A stretch of DNA of 64,000 nucleotides from Monodelphis domestica (Eukaryota > Chordata > Mammalia > Didelphimorphia > Didelphidae), in NCBI RefSeq assembly GCF_027887165.1, contig NC_077233.1, forward strand, positions 219,498,017 through 219,562,016, given 5' to 3'. This document shows positions 21,410 through 33,489 of the stretch, piece after piece. Below the pieces are notes generated by a model. The model saw only the letters and a program-made list of their open reading frames with translations, searched no databases and was not told where the DNA came from. The position numbers and the translations under genes are program-made. The stretch's first letter is position 1. The number at the start of each line of letters is the position of its first letter.

Positions 21410-22490
21410 GCACCACCATCTTGCTAGTCTCCCAGGTTTGTAGCCTCCAGTTTATCCTGGACTCTTCTCTATCATTCCACCTATCCAGTTCTGTTCAGTC
21501 ATTTTTCAGTTGTAGCCAACTTTTTTGTGATCCCATTTGGGGTTTTCTTGTCAAAAATATTGAAGAGGTTTATCATTTCCTTCTCCAGTTCATTTTACAG
21601 AGGAGGAAACCGAGGCAAACTCGGGTAAGTGACTTTTCCAAGGAAATACAGCTAGTAAGTGTCTGAAGCCAGATTTGAACTCATAAAGATGAGTTCTGAC
21701 TCTAGACCTGGTACTCTATCCACTGCACCACCTAGCTGCCCTACATATCCAATCAGTTGCCAGATCATCCCACTTCTACTTTCAAATCTCTCACATTCTA
21801 CCACTTCTCTCTTATCACACACCTTAATTCAGGCTCACACCACCTCTTGCGTAGGTTATTGCAATAACCTCCTAATTGATCCCTCTGCCTCAAGTTCTCA
21901 TCTTTCCACCCCATCCTTGACCTACAGATTCCAAATTTTCCTTAACATTAATGGGCCCTTGTGACTCCCTTACTCAACCAACTCTAACAGCTTCCTGTTG
22001 CCTCTAAGGGAAACTATAAATACCCTCTGTTTGGGAAGAGTTTAAATGTCTACACAATCTAGTTCCAACCTACCTTCAGAGCCTCATTAAACTTTCCTTC
22101 CAAAACTCTGTGATCCAGCCAAATTGACCTCTTTGTTCCTCCAACATTGACCACACTGTGCCTTTGCCCTGGTTCTCCCACCTGCCTGGAATGCACTCCC
22201 TGTCTCCCTCCCTTGGTCTGATATCGTCTTCTTCCATTATGACCCAGTATCAAATACCATCTTCTGGATGAAGCTTTTCCTGATCTCCCCAAATTTATAT
22301 TTACTTTGAACATATTTATAGTTACTAACTTTATATTTGAGCAGTGTGGTTTTATATATTGTCTACCCCTCCAAAAGAAGGTAAGTTCTTTATAAGGAGG
22401 AATTATTTAATTCTTTGTACTTATAGTACTGGCACCTAGCAGAATGCCTAACATGCTTAATAAATATTTGTTGACTGACTGATTGACTAA
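21410..22490 (+). repeat. L2, 3' part, interrupted by a SINE
   Basis: After the SINE at 21488-21743 the L2 order resumes: CCTTTGCCCTGGTTCTCCC, CCTGGAATGCACTCCC, GGATGAAGCTTTTCCTGATC, and TAATAAATATTTGTTGACTG at the end. It lies tandem to the previous L2 copy. Confidence 0.72.
21488..21743 (-). repeat. CORE-SINE type B (MAR1-like), near full length
   Basis: From CAGTCATTTTTCAGTTGTAGCC through GTGATCCCATTTGGGGTTTT to CCACTGCACCACCTAGCTGC. It is inserted within L2. Confidence 0.9.
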
Positions 22491-22732
22491 TAGCTTTTGG
22501 AATCAGGGCCAGCCTCAGGCAGAATTTTGATTTAATTAAAATGTGTTTGTGTTTCCCTCTCACATCTCCTACATCCTTCTGCATCACCGCCCCCCTTCTC
22601 CCCAGGCATTTTTAAGCTGGACCAAACCCCAAATAGTGCCTCAACCACACTGGACCCACCCATACCCTGGCCCTACCAAAGTGGTCATCCATCACCTGCC
22701 TTTGCTAAACTGAAAACTTTCTTTTTTTTCTT

Positions 22733-23066
<334 letters not shown>

Positions 23067-23089
23067 TTTCCCTTTATTTTCTTTCTCTT

Positions 23090-23372
23090 TCTTTCCTTTA
23101 CCTTTGGTCTTAAAATCAATACTAAGTATTGATTCTAAGGCAGAAGAGCAATGAAAGCTAGGCACTTCACTGGGAGTTAAGTGACTTACCCAAGGTAATA
23201 TTACCTTTAATATTAAATATAATATTTAATATTAATAATTTAATATTAAATATAATATTTAATATTAAATATAATAATAAATATTACCCTTAGGAAATAT
23301 CTGAGATCAGATTTATACCCAGGACCTGATATAAGCCTGGTTCTCAATCCACTCAGCCCCCCAGCTGCCCTC
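23090..23372 (-). repeat. CORE-SINE type A with internal AT expansion
   Basis: Tail (ATCAATACTAAGTATTGATT), CORE (AGTGACTTACCCAAGG) and head (CAGCCCCCCAGCTGCCC) are in the right order. About 90 bases of TAATATTAAATATAATATT-type palindromic units (23196-23290) sit in the middle of the CORE where other copies have none. Confidence 0.85.
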
Positions 23373-23639
23373 TGAATATCCTCATTTTCCCAATGCATCT
23401 GTCTCAGCTAAGGGATAAGACAGTGATCCAATTGGACTAGGAGTAATTCACATTAAGGTGTGAATGACTTCCAGCCCTTAAGCCATCTAGAGATTTGCCT
23501 CTTTAGAAGAGGGAGCTCATTTAAAGCCAGATGGATCTCTAATTGGTAGTATTTCAGGCAGCATAGCCAAGTAACATGAAAACTGCTGATAAAGTACAGT
23601 ATTTGATGGTGGGGGATCTATAGAAGCCATAACATGGTA

Positions 23640-24270
23640 GATGACTTGAGGAGACCTTGGAAATCAGGGGGCCTCAGCTTAGAGAAGGAACTGAGATCTT
23701 GAAAAGGGAAGTAACTTGCCCACAATCCTGTGGCTCCCTAATGGCACTTTGGACTTGAATCCAAATCTCCTGATCCCCAGGTGACTGCTTTTTTTTTTCC
23801 TATTCACCAATGCCGCCACCCCCTTTTGGCCTGACTTCAAATACTGCAGGGTCTCAAGGTCCTGTATGGTTCTTACCTCTCATAGCATCTTGTTTTCCTC
23901 TAGGGCAGCATCTAGAAGTTCTCAAACAATCATGGTGTTAGCCAAAGCTGGGATACTGGAAGGCTTGAGGGAAAGAGCAACTTTATTTGTATGAATTCAT
24001 CATTTATAAGGCTCACATAACCTGTGTATCTCCTAGAACGGGTCTTGTTATAGCTCACTATCTCCAGAGGGAGGATGCATGAGGAAACCGTGTTGTACTG
24101 GCTAGAGCTTACAGTCAGGAAGACCAGAGTTCAAATCTTGCCTCTGACACTCCACCATGTGGCTCTGGCAAGACTAAACCCTTCCGGGTTTTAGCTCTTC
24201 CTCATCTGTAGAATAAGGGGGCTGCCTGCTCTGTCCTTTAAGGTCTCTTCCAGCTCTAAACCTCTGGTCT
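23640..24270. repeat. MIR-type fragments
   Basis: 23680-23760 resembles a reverse MIR (AAGTAACTTGCCCACAATCC). 24085-24265 reads as a forward MIR-like SINE (ACTGGCTAGAGCTTACAGTC, GAGTTCAAATCTTGCCTC, CTTCCAGCTCTAAACCTC). Nothing else is recognisable between them. Confidence 0.5.
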
Positions 24271-24964
24271 GTGTTTTTACCCTCCCTTACCATGGCTGCC
24301 TCCAGAGGGAAAGAGAAGCTGAGCTTAGCCCAGTCTGGCCCCAGTCTTTGTCTCTTGTTGTCTGGGGGTGTTTCTCTCCCTCTGCCTCTTCCCCCCACGA
24401 CGGAGTTGGGTTTGTCAGTCTGGGCTTTGTTTGTGAATTAGGCAGTCAACTGAGACAGGAACCCCAGAGTGGAGAGGTGCTTCCCATAGTAATGAAATGT
24501 TCAAGTAAGAACTTGACACAAAATCATTGGCTCATAAAAATTTATTGCAAGGCACCTTTTGGTGTCTGTGCATGACACTGGGGAGAATTAATTCCATTTC
24601 TGGTGGGGAATGTGGGAAAAGTGAGGGCTGACTGAAAGGTACAAGCAGACTGTAGGGACAGAGGAAGGCCAGGAATGAAATGATGCCTTTCAGACTAAAG
24701 AAGGTGATAAGGGGCAAATCTGAAGCCAGAGCACCACAGATTTCCCTTCGGGGAAGGAGAGTGTCAAAAACCCTTCTAGGAAACTAGGAAAGCTGTTGGC
24801 ATATACTCCTCTCCAACCAAAGTCCCCACAGGGATGGCATCCATGTCCGCTGCACCCCACAGAAGCCTTTAGGGGACGAAGTTCCTAACCAATAGACAAC
24901 AAACACCTGGCGGACAGGCAATGCTTCATGTACATCTTTGTATCACCAGCACCCAGCACAACGT
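24271..24964. other. Unassigned sequence
   Basis: Includes a CT-rich stretch near 24380 and a moderately unique segment. No splice-flanked open frame or repeat landmark was found. 24920-24970 (CATCTTTGTATCACCAGCAC) may be an L2 3' fragment. Confidence 0.4.
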
Positions 24965-25100
24965 CAGGCAAATATGTCATTTTACTCATGCTTGACTCTT
25001 CCTGATCCCACTTGGGCTTTTCTTGGCAAAGACACTGGACTGGTTTGCCATTTCCTTCTATAGTTCATTTGACAGATGAGGAAATGGAGGCAAACCTAGC
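24965..25100 (-). repeat. CORE-SINE type B fragment
   Basis: Only the 3' half of the family is present (CTGATCCCACTTGGGCTTTT, GGTTTGCCATTTCC, CAGATGAGGAAATGGAGGC), breaking off where the CORE should begin. Confidence 0.8.
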
Positions 25101-25702
25101 CTGATGCTTAATGGTTGTGTCACCCTGGGCAGGTCACTTCCCCCTGCTGCTCTATGCACTGCCCTGTTAGGCACATAGTCGATGCCTGATAAATAATTGT
25201 AGGGAGGAGAGAAGGAAGATAGAAAGATCTGAAGGGAAAAACCTGCCCCCTCCATGACACGTCCCCCTCCAAACTTAGCCCTTTCAATTTTCTCAATGTT
25301 TCAACTCATCATCCCTTCCTACAGTTTCATTAACTGAGCAAATTTGATTTTGTATTCAGTGACTTGTAAGTGCACAGAGGCAGAGGCGAATGAGATGACA
25401 TTTGGACGGATATCAGATGATTTGCAGGGATACACTCACCCCAGAAGAGGCCTGAGCTCTCTGGAAACCCAATAACTTCTCACTGAATTTCTCCCCTTTC
25501 TCCCTTTTCTCCCCAACTTCTCCCTTACCTCCATGTTAATGGAGACTTCACGGGCCTTACAAAGTGAGACTCCAGTCTATGTGAATAATTGTCCAGCCTC
25601 CAATCTTTTCCTCCTCTCCCCTGACCTCCATGATTTCTAAAGCAGTTGACTGAAAAAAGAAAAAAAAAAACAAGTACTGGACTAGGTCCAAAGACCTTGA
25701 GC
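25101..25702. other. Unassigned sequence with a possible L2 end
   Basis: 25140-25205 (CACTGCCCTGTTAGGCACAT, GATGCCTGATAAATAAT) resembles a decayed L2 terminus. The rest has no gene or repeat I can name. Confidence 0.4.
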
Positions 25703-25948
25703 TTTGCTGTTGAGCCATTTCCATCATGTCCTACTCTTCCTGGCCCAGTTTTAGGGTCTTCTTGGCAGAGATCCTGGAGTAGTTTGCCATTTCCTTCTCC
25801 AGCTTATTGAACAGAAGAGGACACTGAGGCAAATAGGGTGAAGTGACTCATCCAAGGTCACACAGCTAATAAATAAGTGTCTCAGGCTGGATTTCAACCC
25901 CCGATTCCGAGCTCAGTCTACTATCCACTTTACCACCTAATTTCCTGT
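25703..25948 (-). repeat. CORE-SINE type B (MAR1-like)
   Basis: CATGTCCTACTCTTCCTGGC, GGTCTTCTTGGCAGAGATCC, GTTTGCCATTTCCTTCTCC, CORE and CTATCCACTTTACCACC. Confidence 0.88.
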
Positions 25949-26039
25949 ATGGAGCCTCGTTCCCACGTTACCAGTATCTCACTGTGTGGATGAGATGGAT
26001 AGATGGAGTCACGGAAATAATGAACATGAATTTGGATGG

Positions 26040-26345
26040 ACTTCAAGAGATAGTGGAGGACAGGAGGACCTGCCACACTATGGTCCATGTTCTGTAGGCA
26101 ACAAGAAGCCATTGGTGGTTTTTTAGCATCATCCAGCAGGGCTTTGGGTTTTGATAAATGGACCAAGTGCAGCCTGCAAGGTAGATGTAGGAAGCACGAG
26201 ATGGGATATGAAGACCAGGTAGGAGGCTACCGAAGCAGGACATGGAAGAGGTGATTCAGGCCAGAATTAGGGCAACTGGAGGGGAGGAGAGCAGATGAAG
26301 GCACGATTGCTGTGAAAGGAGGGATTGATGGGATTTTGTGACTGT
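26040..26345. repeat. Ancient unnamed repeat, same type as 58590-58850
   Basis: Contains the loose order AGAAGCCATTGGTGGTTTTT, AATGGACCAAGTGCAGCC and TAGGAGGCTACCGAAGC, resembling the GGGAGCCACTGGAAG..CAGCTGTGTGAGGATGG..ATAATCTAGG order at 58590-58850. The similarity is weak. Confidence 0.35.
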
Positions 26346-26589
26346 GTACACCAAGGTACAGGGAGAAGACAAAGCTCGGCACAATGGGCCACCATCCACA
26401 GAAGGAGCTGGGGAGGGGAGAGCCTCAATTTCGGTTATCATGAATATAAACCAGGTTGCTGCTGAGATATTCAGGTGCCACCGGCAGCCCGCAGCCAGTT
26501 GGAGATGGAGCAGGGCGCCACGAGGGCCAGGCAGTGCCCAGGGTTTCTCTTGCACCGCTCCTAGTATAGATCGTACATCACCCACTCTT
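26346..26589. other. Unassigned sequence
   Basis: Open frames exist on both strands (plus 26338-26703, minus 26256-26681) and the stretch 26470-26570 is CpG-containing. No splice sites or protein motifs support a gene. Confidence 0.35.
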
Positions 26590-27045
26590 ATGCCGTGTAC
26601 CTGGTGTGAAGCACTTTGTGAGATGTCATGGCTGTCAAGACAGAAAGAAGCAGTCCCTGCCCTCAAGGAGTGTACATTCAATGGGCTAACTCATTTTTTT
26701 TAACCCTTCCCTTCTGTCTTAGAATCAATACTGTGGATTAGTCCAAGGCAAAAGAGTGGTAAGGGCTAGGAAGTTAAGTGACTTATCCAGGGTCACCCAG
26801 CTAGGAAGTGTCTGAAGCCAAATTTGAACCCAGGACCTCCCATCTCCAGGCCCTCCAGCTACCTTGCTGCTCCTCAGTTCATTTTAAATCTCAACTGTGA
26901 GCCAGGCACTATGCTAGTTACTATGGATTCAGAGACAAAAATCAGGATTTCCTAGAAGGAATATCATATGTACACAGAGAAGTAAATATAAACTAATATC
27001 AGGAAGGATGGGAAATATTCGAAAGGCAGAACCAGGAAAAGCTTC
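26590..27045 (+). repeat. Ancient unnamed repeat split by a SINE
   Basis: CAGTCCCTGCCCTCAAGGAG before the SINE and CTGTGAGCCAGGCACTATGC, then AAAGCTTCCTGGAGGAAGTG after it, belong to the same old family as 17345-17480. The parts are out of consensus order, so two fragments are possible. Confidence 0.45.
26693..26878 (-). repeat. CORE-SINE type A
   Basis: T-run, AACCCTTCCCTTCTGTCTTA, CORE AGTGACTTATCCAGGGTCAC and a head around CCATCTCCAGGCCCTCC. Confidence 0.87.
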
Positions 27046-27147
27046 CTGGAGGAAGTGGCTCTTGCACCTGGAAGGAAACTCAGAATTTTAGGAAAGGAGA
27101 GGCAAAGAGAAAGAATGTTTCATTTGGAGTCTCAAGAAGGAAGGATG

Positions 27148-27347
27148 AGACAGCTGGGTGGCTCAATGGATTGAAATCCAGGCCTGGAGACAAGAGATCC
27201 TGGGTTCAAATGTGACCTCAGATACTTCCTAGCTGTGTGACCCTGGGTGAGTCACTTAACCCCCATTACCTAGCCCTTACTACTCTTCTGCTTTGGAACC
27301 AACAATTGGTATTGTTTCTGAGACAGAAGGGTAAAGTCTTAAAAAAA
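27148..27347 (+). repeat. CORE-SINE type A, full length
   Basis: ACAGCTGGGTGGCTCAATGG head, GGTTCAAATGTGACCTC, CTGTGTGACCCTGGGTGAG, and a tail with an A run. Confidence 0.92.
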
Positions 27348-27520
27348 TTAAGAATGAAGGAGAGGAAAAGCATGGGTTCAAGGAAGATATCTAGACTCCC
27401 AAAGAGGGAGAAAAGAATAGGACTTTTCCCTTGGTGGGGGCGGGGGGGGGAGGCCTTTTGCTATAATATTTGCCAAAAATACAATACCAAATGCAAACAT
27501 ATTTACAAAAATCTATTTTG

Positions 27521-27927
27521 AGGGGGCAGTAAATGACTCACTGGGTTGAGAGCCAGGCCTAGAGATGGGAAGGTCCTGGGTTCAAATGTGACTTCAGACT
27601 CTTCCTAGCTGTGTGACCCTGGGCAAGTCACTTAACCCCCATTACCTAGCCCTTGTGGCTCTTCTGCCTTAGAACAAATATATAGTATTAATTCTAAGAT
27701 GGAAGATAAGTCTTTTTTTTCTTTAGAATATTTTTCCATGGTTACATTATACATGATCCCCCCCATTTTTTCCTCCCCCCTCCCAGAGCTGACAAGCAAT
27801 TCCACTGGGTTATACATGTATCTACATGTATCATTGTTCAAAACCTATTTCCATGTTATTCATAATGGCAGTAGAGCAATTCTTTAACATGAAAACCCTA
27901 ATCATATGATAGAAGGTAAGTGTTAAG
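27521..27927 (+). repeat. CORE-SINE type A, tail split by an L1
   Basis: The SINE runs from GGGGGCAGTAAATGACTCAC to GATGGAAGATAAGT (27712) and resumes after the L1 fragment with GAAGGTAAGTGTTAAG (27911 onward). Confidence 0.88.
27713..27910 (-). mobile_element. L1 3'-UTR fragment inserted in a SINE
   Basis: Reverse complement of L1 3' UTR (CAATTCCACTGGGTTATACA, CAAAACCTATTTCCATGTTA) with a T-run at its left end. GAAGATAAGT (27703-27712) and GAAGGTAAGT (27911-27920) look like its 10-bp target duplication with one change. Confidence 0.83.
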
Positions 27928-27929
27928 AA

Positions 27930-28932
27930 AATTATTTTGTAATAATTCAATTTTTAGAAAGAGAAAATTTGCTCTTTTAAGAAAAAAATTCATTCATAAA
28001 TGGGCAAAAAGCCTGATATTTCATGCATGTGTCAGAGCAAGAAGGTCGGTCTGACTGGAAGATAAACTATATGGCTGGGAGTAATGTGGACTCAGCTGAG
28101 AAGTGTAGGCTGCAGTCAGACTGGGAAGGGCTTTAAATGGCGAGCTGAGGAGTCCATATTTTAAAACGGGCAAGAAAGCAGCTCCGAAGGTTCTTGAGCA
28201 TCTCAGGACTGTGTTTTAGATAGAGTAGGACCTCATTTTTTGCAACATTCTAAGATCCTTTCCCTAAATTAAAAATTGTACATAATAGGGAACCCCATTA
28301 TTTAATAAGTATTTCTTATGCAAACATACCTTGGGCACTTGGCAACTTTTCTTAGGCTTAGCAGAGCTGCTGGCATCACTACTCTTATTCTATGGAATCA
28401 TTAATAATAATTAAATAGCATTAATGAAATGAAGAAGCATTGCTCTGATGTGGACAGAATTTTGGACAAAGACTGATGTGGGAGTTAATGTTTGGTGCAA
28501 AATAATGTCATGACTCCCTAACACTATTCAGAGTAAGAATAAAAAGGATTGGCTGAACTGCTGTGAGGTTTTACACCACTTGGGAAAATGGTGGGGATTT
28601 AGCACATAATTAAGGTATTTTATCTTACCTATTTTTCTGCCCTTATTTTTTCAGTTGCCAATCGAATAGAACCTGAATTCATGTGTGTTAAGTTCACATA
28701 AAATGACGCCCTATTGTATATTGCATCAGACACCATTGAAATGACTAAACGAGCACAAAAATTGGTAGCTCCGTGAAGGACTGATTGCCTAAGGGAGACA
28801 CTGGAGAGTCAGGGAGACCAATTTGGAGTCCATTCAACGTTCCTTGGGAGTGATGATAAAGTATGGCTAAAAGCTCTGGTAATAGAGGCAAAGGGATGCA
28901 TGGGAGAGAAGTTGTGGAATTCAATAATCATT
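27930..28932. other. Unassigned, AT-leaning sequence
   Basis: 28120-28230 (AAGGGCTTTAAATGGCGAGC) resembles the old family at 58590-58850. The rest shows no open frame with splice signals and no repeat landmark I recognise. Confidence 0.4.
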
Positions 28933-29153
28933 TGTTGTTTCAGTCACATCTGACTCTTCATGACCCTATATAGGATTTCCTTGACCAAGATACTAGAATG
29001 CTTTGCTATTTCCTTCTCCAGCTCATTCTATAGTTGAAGAAACTGAGGCAAACAGGGTTAAGGGACTTGCCCAGGGTCACAGAGCAAATAAGTGACTGGA
29101 TTTGAACTGCAGTCTTCCCAACTCCAAGCCAATCACTGCCACTTGGCTGCTCC
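28933..29153 (-). repeat. CORE-SINE type B (MAR1-like)
   Basis: TGTTTCAGTCACATCTGACTC, TTCATGACCCTATATAGGAT, GAAACTGAGGCAAACAGGG, CORE and CACTTGGCTGCTCC. Confidence 0.88.
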
Positions 29154-29157
29154 ATTG

Positions 29158-29350
29158 GTAATAATCATTGCTAACACTTACATGCAAATAATGTTATGTT
29201 TCTTATGTCATTTGACCCTCATAACCCTGGAGGCAGATGCTATTATTAAGCCCATTCTATATGACCCTGGGCTAGCTAAGGGTCATTGTAGCTAATGTGT
29301 AAAGGAAGATTTGAATTCAGATCTTCTTGGCTTCAAGTCAGACACTCTAT
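29158..29350 (-). repeat. MIR
   Basis: TCATTTGACCCTCATAACCC, then CCCATTCTATATGACCC and TTCAGATCTTCTTGGCTTC follow a reversed MIR. Confidence 0.6.
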
Positions 29351-29429
29351 GTGCCTTTCTACTTTCCTCCTATAAATTTAGCCAGATGCATGTAGAATTG
29401 ACAACTCTGTTCAGAGGGGTTCACCTAAT

Positions 29430-30075
29430 TTGCTCAGGGCTCTCCTTTTCTTCTTCTCTCCACTCTATGGGTACCGGTACAGCACATGGACCATCCATCT
29501 ATTATCTCTCGATCTTACTACATGACCAGCCTCCTTCCTTTTGCGGTCATTCATCTCTTCGATGATATCTTAACACTACTTCTTGCGTGTCATTCATCAT
29601 AGGCAATATGCTGCCACCTATTTTCACCCACCATATGTCTCTGCATTGCCCTCTGAGTGACCTGCAATTTCGATTCTTCCGAGATTGCAGGATTCCATGA
29701 TTCATGGCCACATAACATCACCGGGCAAATGCTGGTGTTAAGAAGATGGCTTTTTGTTCTGAGGGGAGACGAGGGAAATTTGGGGCTGTTTGAAGGGTGC
29801 TGCTCTACTTCCCACGTAGCTCTTATTCAATTCCAGAGGTGGCTTATTGCTCTTGTGCACTGTCTGCCTAAGATAGATATGCTAATAGGCCAGCTCAATT
29901 GTCCATTTAATTGCATATTGTGGTCTGAACAACAGGGCATTTTGGACAACAGGGCAATCTTCATCCGCTTGTTTTTTCCTGTGTGGATTGTTAGACTGAG
30001 CTCTTCTGAGTGGCTGCAGATCTCATATGGAAGACTCTACAGTGGTCCAGGGCTTGAGACAACCCGCTTGATTAT
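29430..30075 (-). pseudogene. RTE-type retrotransposon, C-terminal remnant
   Basis: On the minus strand a broken frame reads QVTQRAMQRHMVG near 29620-29670, the same motif order as the plus-strand remnant at 5379-5666 (HVTQRALKRH), followed by a decayed R-x-S-V-K and an E-M-T-A-K. Upstream on that strand there is no clean reverse transcriptase. Many stops; a dead fragment. Confidence 0.5.
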
Positions 30076-30079
30076 CTCT

Positions 30080-30572
30080 CCAAATGGGATATGGGGAGGA
30101 TGTTACCACGTCTAGGGAATCTCTCTTCCACTTGGAATCTGCCCTGAAACGTCCTTCACAATAATGCCGAGCAGATGCTGCCTTATTTCAAGCCTTCCTT
30201 GATATTAAAAACCAGAGGCTCCTTCAGCAAATTTCACTCTGATGCTGGGTCTACAAGAACTCTTGTACGATCATAATATGCTCATGGGGGACAGCCTATT
30301 GGAGGAAAGCCTGAAGGTAGAATGTCACTCTACAAAATCGAACCGCTTCCTAGCCAGCAAGCAAAAAGCACAGTAGAACCTTGCTGTCTCTGTTTTCGAA
30401 GCCGTCATGCGGTGACCCATGAAACAAAGAGGATGTTATTATTATTATTAGCATCATTAATCCTAGCATTAGGCTAAGAGGATGATGATGATAAAAGCTC
30501 CTCCTCCTCCTGACCTAACTTCTGGACAGCCAATAGCTGCTAGGGCTATCAGCCCCTCTGAGAATTCTTTTA

Positions 30573-30573
<1 letters not shown>
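30080..30573. other. Unassigned sequence
   Basis: Short ATT and GAT triplet runs at 30437-30450 and 30481-30493. Otherwise nothing recognisable. Confidence 0.4.

Positions 30574-30623
<50 letters not shown>
30574..30623 (+). repeat. (CA)n microsatellite
   Basis: About 25 uninterrupted CA units. Confidence 0.97.
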
Positions 30624-30627
<4 letters not shown>

Positions 30628-30794
30628 ACATCTGGTCTCAGGGAGAAACCAAAGGATGCTAGAAATTAGAAGCTGTCTCCACCAGAGGGCTGGATAACCA
30701 TCCTACCCTGGACCTCACTGCCATTCTTTAACCGCCCAGGATTGGAGGAGCTTCCAGATAATTAGGTGGAATCCCTTTAAAAACAGCCTTCTTC

Positions 30795-30930
30795 TATGGA
30801 TCATATAACTTTGGAATATTTATGGGGAAATGTATTATTGAAATTAAAATTTAATTTAAATTTAAAATTTAAATTAAAATAAAAAGAAATATGAAATTAA
30901 AGTTGCCTAAACCCAGAAAACAAAATAAAA
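30795..30930 (+). repeat. L1 tail fragment with AAATT expansion
   Basis: TGGATCATATAACTTTGGAA matches the L1 3' tail form at 58496-58540 (GTGGATCATATAACTTTAGA). It is followed by ATTTAAATTTAAAATTTAAA-like palindromic A/T units. Confidence 0.6.
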
Positions 30931-31053
30931 TGAAAATAAAAACAGCCTTCTCTCTGTCTGATCGCCTGTCACCCCTCCGTGGGAGTCTGCCACCCTACCC
31001 CTTGTTCCTTCCCACCTCCTCACGTTCTTTCCATAATTGCTGTCTAACATAGT

Positions 31054-31169
<116 letters not shown>

Positions 31170-31579
31170 CCATCATCAGCTCACATATCTAAGCACCATC
31201 CCATCCCCGGTGCTTGCTTGGCCCCAAGAGATGAGAATAAGGTAGAGATGTCTGCTGATGGAAAGGCATGTTGTGACAGGCCCTCCGGGAGGGGCTGTGT
31301 TTCTCCCTTGTCGCCTGGGAAATGCTGAGAGACCTGGGACAGGCAATATCCCAGAGGCCAGGGGGGTCAGTGTGGCCCCAATCCAACTCTGTTAATTGAT
31401 TCTATTGTGGGAAAGTAGTGGGGTGGGACACAGACCAGAGCCAAGATGGAAAAGGGAGAGGAGGGAGGCTGGGGAGGCAGGAAGCAACCTGTCCTCAAAT
31501 GGGTTGTGTATGTGCATCCGCTGCTATCTTGGGATCTGAGGATGCCAAGCTGCAGGAGGACCTCTGTTGTGCAGTGAAA

Positions 31580-31890
31580 AGACGATGGGCAATCCAAGTT
31601 TGAATCCCACCACTGCTACTCACTACCCAGGTCAATTTGGGCAAGCTTCTTGAGGCCTTTGGACCTTCGTTTCTTCATCATCAGCATGATAATAATAGCA
31701 GCTTCCATTTATATGGCACCTTACCTATGTCATCTCATTTAACCCTCATAACCACCCTGTAAGGCAGCTGCTCTTCTGATCCCCATTTTACAAATGAAGA
31801 AACTAAGGTTAAGTGGCTTGCTCTGATTCATGTAATTAGTAAGTATATCAGCCTGGATTTGGGCTCAGGTCTTCCTGACTTCCTGACGAG
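31580..31890. repeat. MIR pair
   Basis: 31590-31680 resembles a forward MIR (CAATTTGGGCAAGCTTCTTG). 31690-31880 is a reverse MIR (CTCATTTAACCCTCATAACC, CATTTTACAAATGAAGAAAC). Confidence 0.65.
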
Positions 31891-31942
31891 GACACCTCTT
31901 GCTTTTCCAACTGTTAAATGAAAGTATTGTATTAGAAGATGA

Positions 31943-32104
<162 letters not shown>

Positions 32105-32261
32105 GAGGAAGGCAGGAAAAGGAGACCAGAGAAGTGCATACTTGCTCAGAATCACCCACCTAGTTCAGAGCAAAGCAGCTGTGACTCCAATAGAAAAGAT
32201 TCCAGTCCTCTTTCTACTAATGGCACAGACGTTTTGAGTCTTCTACTGTAAGGGAGCCTTG

Positions 32262-32523
32262 TGGTTCATTCAGTTCAGTTTTGTATGTCGTGTCTGACTC
32301 TTTATGACCCCATTTGGAGTTTTCTTGGCAAAGATCCTGGAGTGATTTGCCATTTCCTTCTCCAGCTCATTTAACAGATGAGGAAACTGAGGCCAACAGG
32401 GTTAAGTGACATGCCCAAGGTCACACATCTGGTAAATGTCTGAGGCTAGATTTGAACCCAGGAAGATGAATCTTTCTGACTCAAGGCCTGGAACTCCATC
32501 CACCATGCCAGCTAGGGGCCCCA
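32262..32523 (-). repeat. CORE-SINE type B (MAR1-like), near full length
   Basis: Includes the terminal part TATGTCGTGTCTGACTC, TTATGACCCCATTTGGAGTT, the whole CORE and CCATCCACCATGCCAGCTAG. Confidence 0.92.
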
Positions 32524-33194
32524 AAAGGGACCTTAGAGAGATGCTAATCAAATGTCATCATTTGATGGAAAAGAAACTGAATCTTTGCCTTCCTAGAGAA
32601 GGAAAGTGTCTTGTCTAAGCTCATAGAGCCTGGCATCCCCCCCAAGTCTTCTAATTCCAAGATACTCTCTCCACCACACTGATGCTTGTTTTTATGTGAT
32701 ACTACCCTTGCAACATGGGCCAAGCCTCTGGGCTTCAGGTATCCCACCTGCCAGGGTTGCTATGGAATCTGATGAGATGATAACTCTGTTATGCTCATAT
32801 GCTATGGTCACTCTGTTCTATACCTCATGACCACCCCTGCCATGGCAACTGCGGAAGATGAAGGTCTCTAGTGCCACATGGCTTGAAAAAAGGTGTGGGG
32901 GCTTTGGTTTTGCCTTAGTAGCCACAGATCACCTGCACGCTAGTCCTTTCCAAGGTGAGGCCTCAATTTCCTCCTCTTTAAAACTATATAATTACAAAAT
33001 GGGATCCCCAAGGTTCTGACTTTCTAGTACTTTATGATCTTAATGTGGATTGGACTTCTGAAAAGAGACAATCCATGATTCATTGGAATGCTTAGTTAGA
33101 GAAAGGATGGTCTTGTTGGTAATTGGATTTTCGGGTTTCTGAAAGTTTGAGCTCCTGTCAAAAGTCTTTCAAAAATATTTTGGTGAATTGCAGC
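32524..33194. other. Unassigned sequence with a weak MIR
   Basis: 32560-32650 (AAAGAAACTGAATCTTTGCC, GTGTCTTGTCTAAGCTCATA) may be a reversed MIR. No gene evidence. Confidence 0.4.
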
Positions 33195-33375
33195 ACAGTG
33201 GAAAGGCAAAACATTTGATATAAGACTTGGGCTCAGGTGCAGGCTTTCCTATTTATTATCTATGAATCTGCAGTTAAATTACTTATTTCTCTGTACCTCA
33301 GTTTCTTCTTTGACAAATGAGAAATTTGGCCCAGGGAATCTCTCAGGCCTCTTTCAGTGCTACTATTCTGCCATC
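33195..33375 (+). repeat. MIR
   Basis: ACTTGGGCTCAGGTGCAGGC, CTCTGTACCTCAGTTTCTTC and CTCAGGCCTCTTTCAGTGC follow forward MIR order. Confidence 0.68.
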
Positions 33376-33489
33376 TCAATTGAGTAAATTGACATTACTT
33401 AATATAATAGCACTTTGTTTTGTAACTCTTTGATAAGTGTATTGGGTGTTATTATATAGTCTTATAAAAAATATGTATCTTCTTCCATG

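Noticed and set aside
27465..27520. Possible small RNA or gene tail between two SINEs
   Set aside because: Short AT-leaning gap with no hairpin or poly-A context worth claiming.
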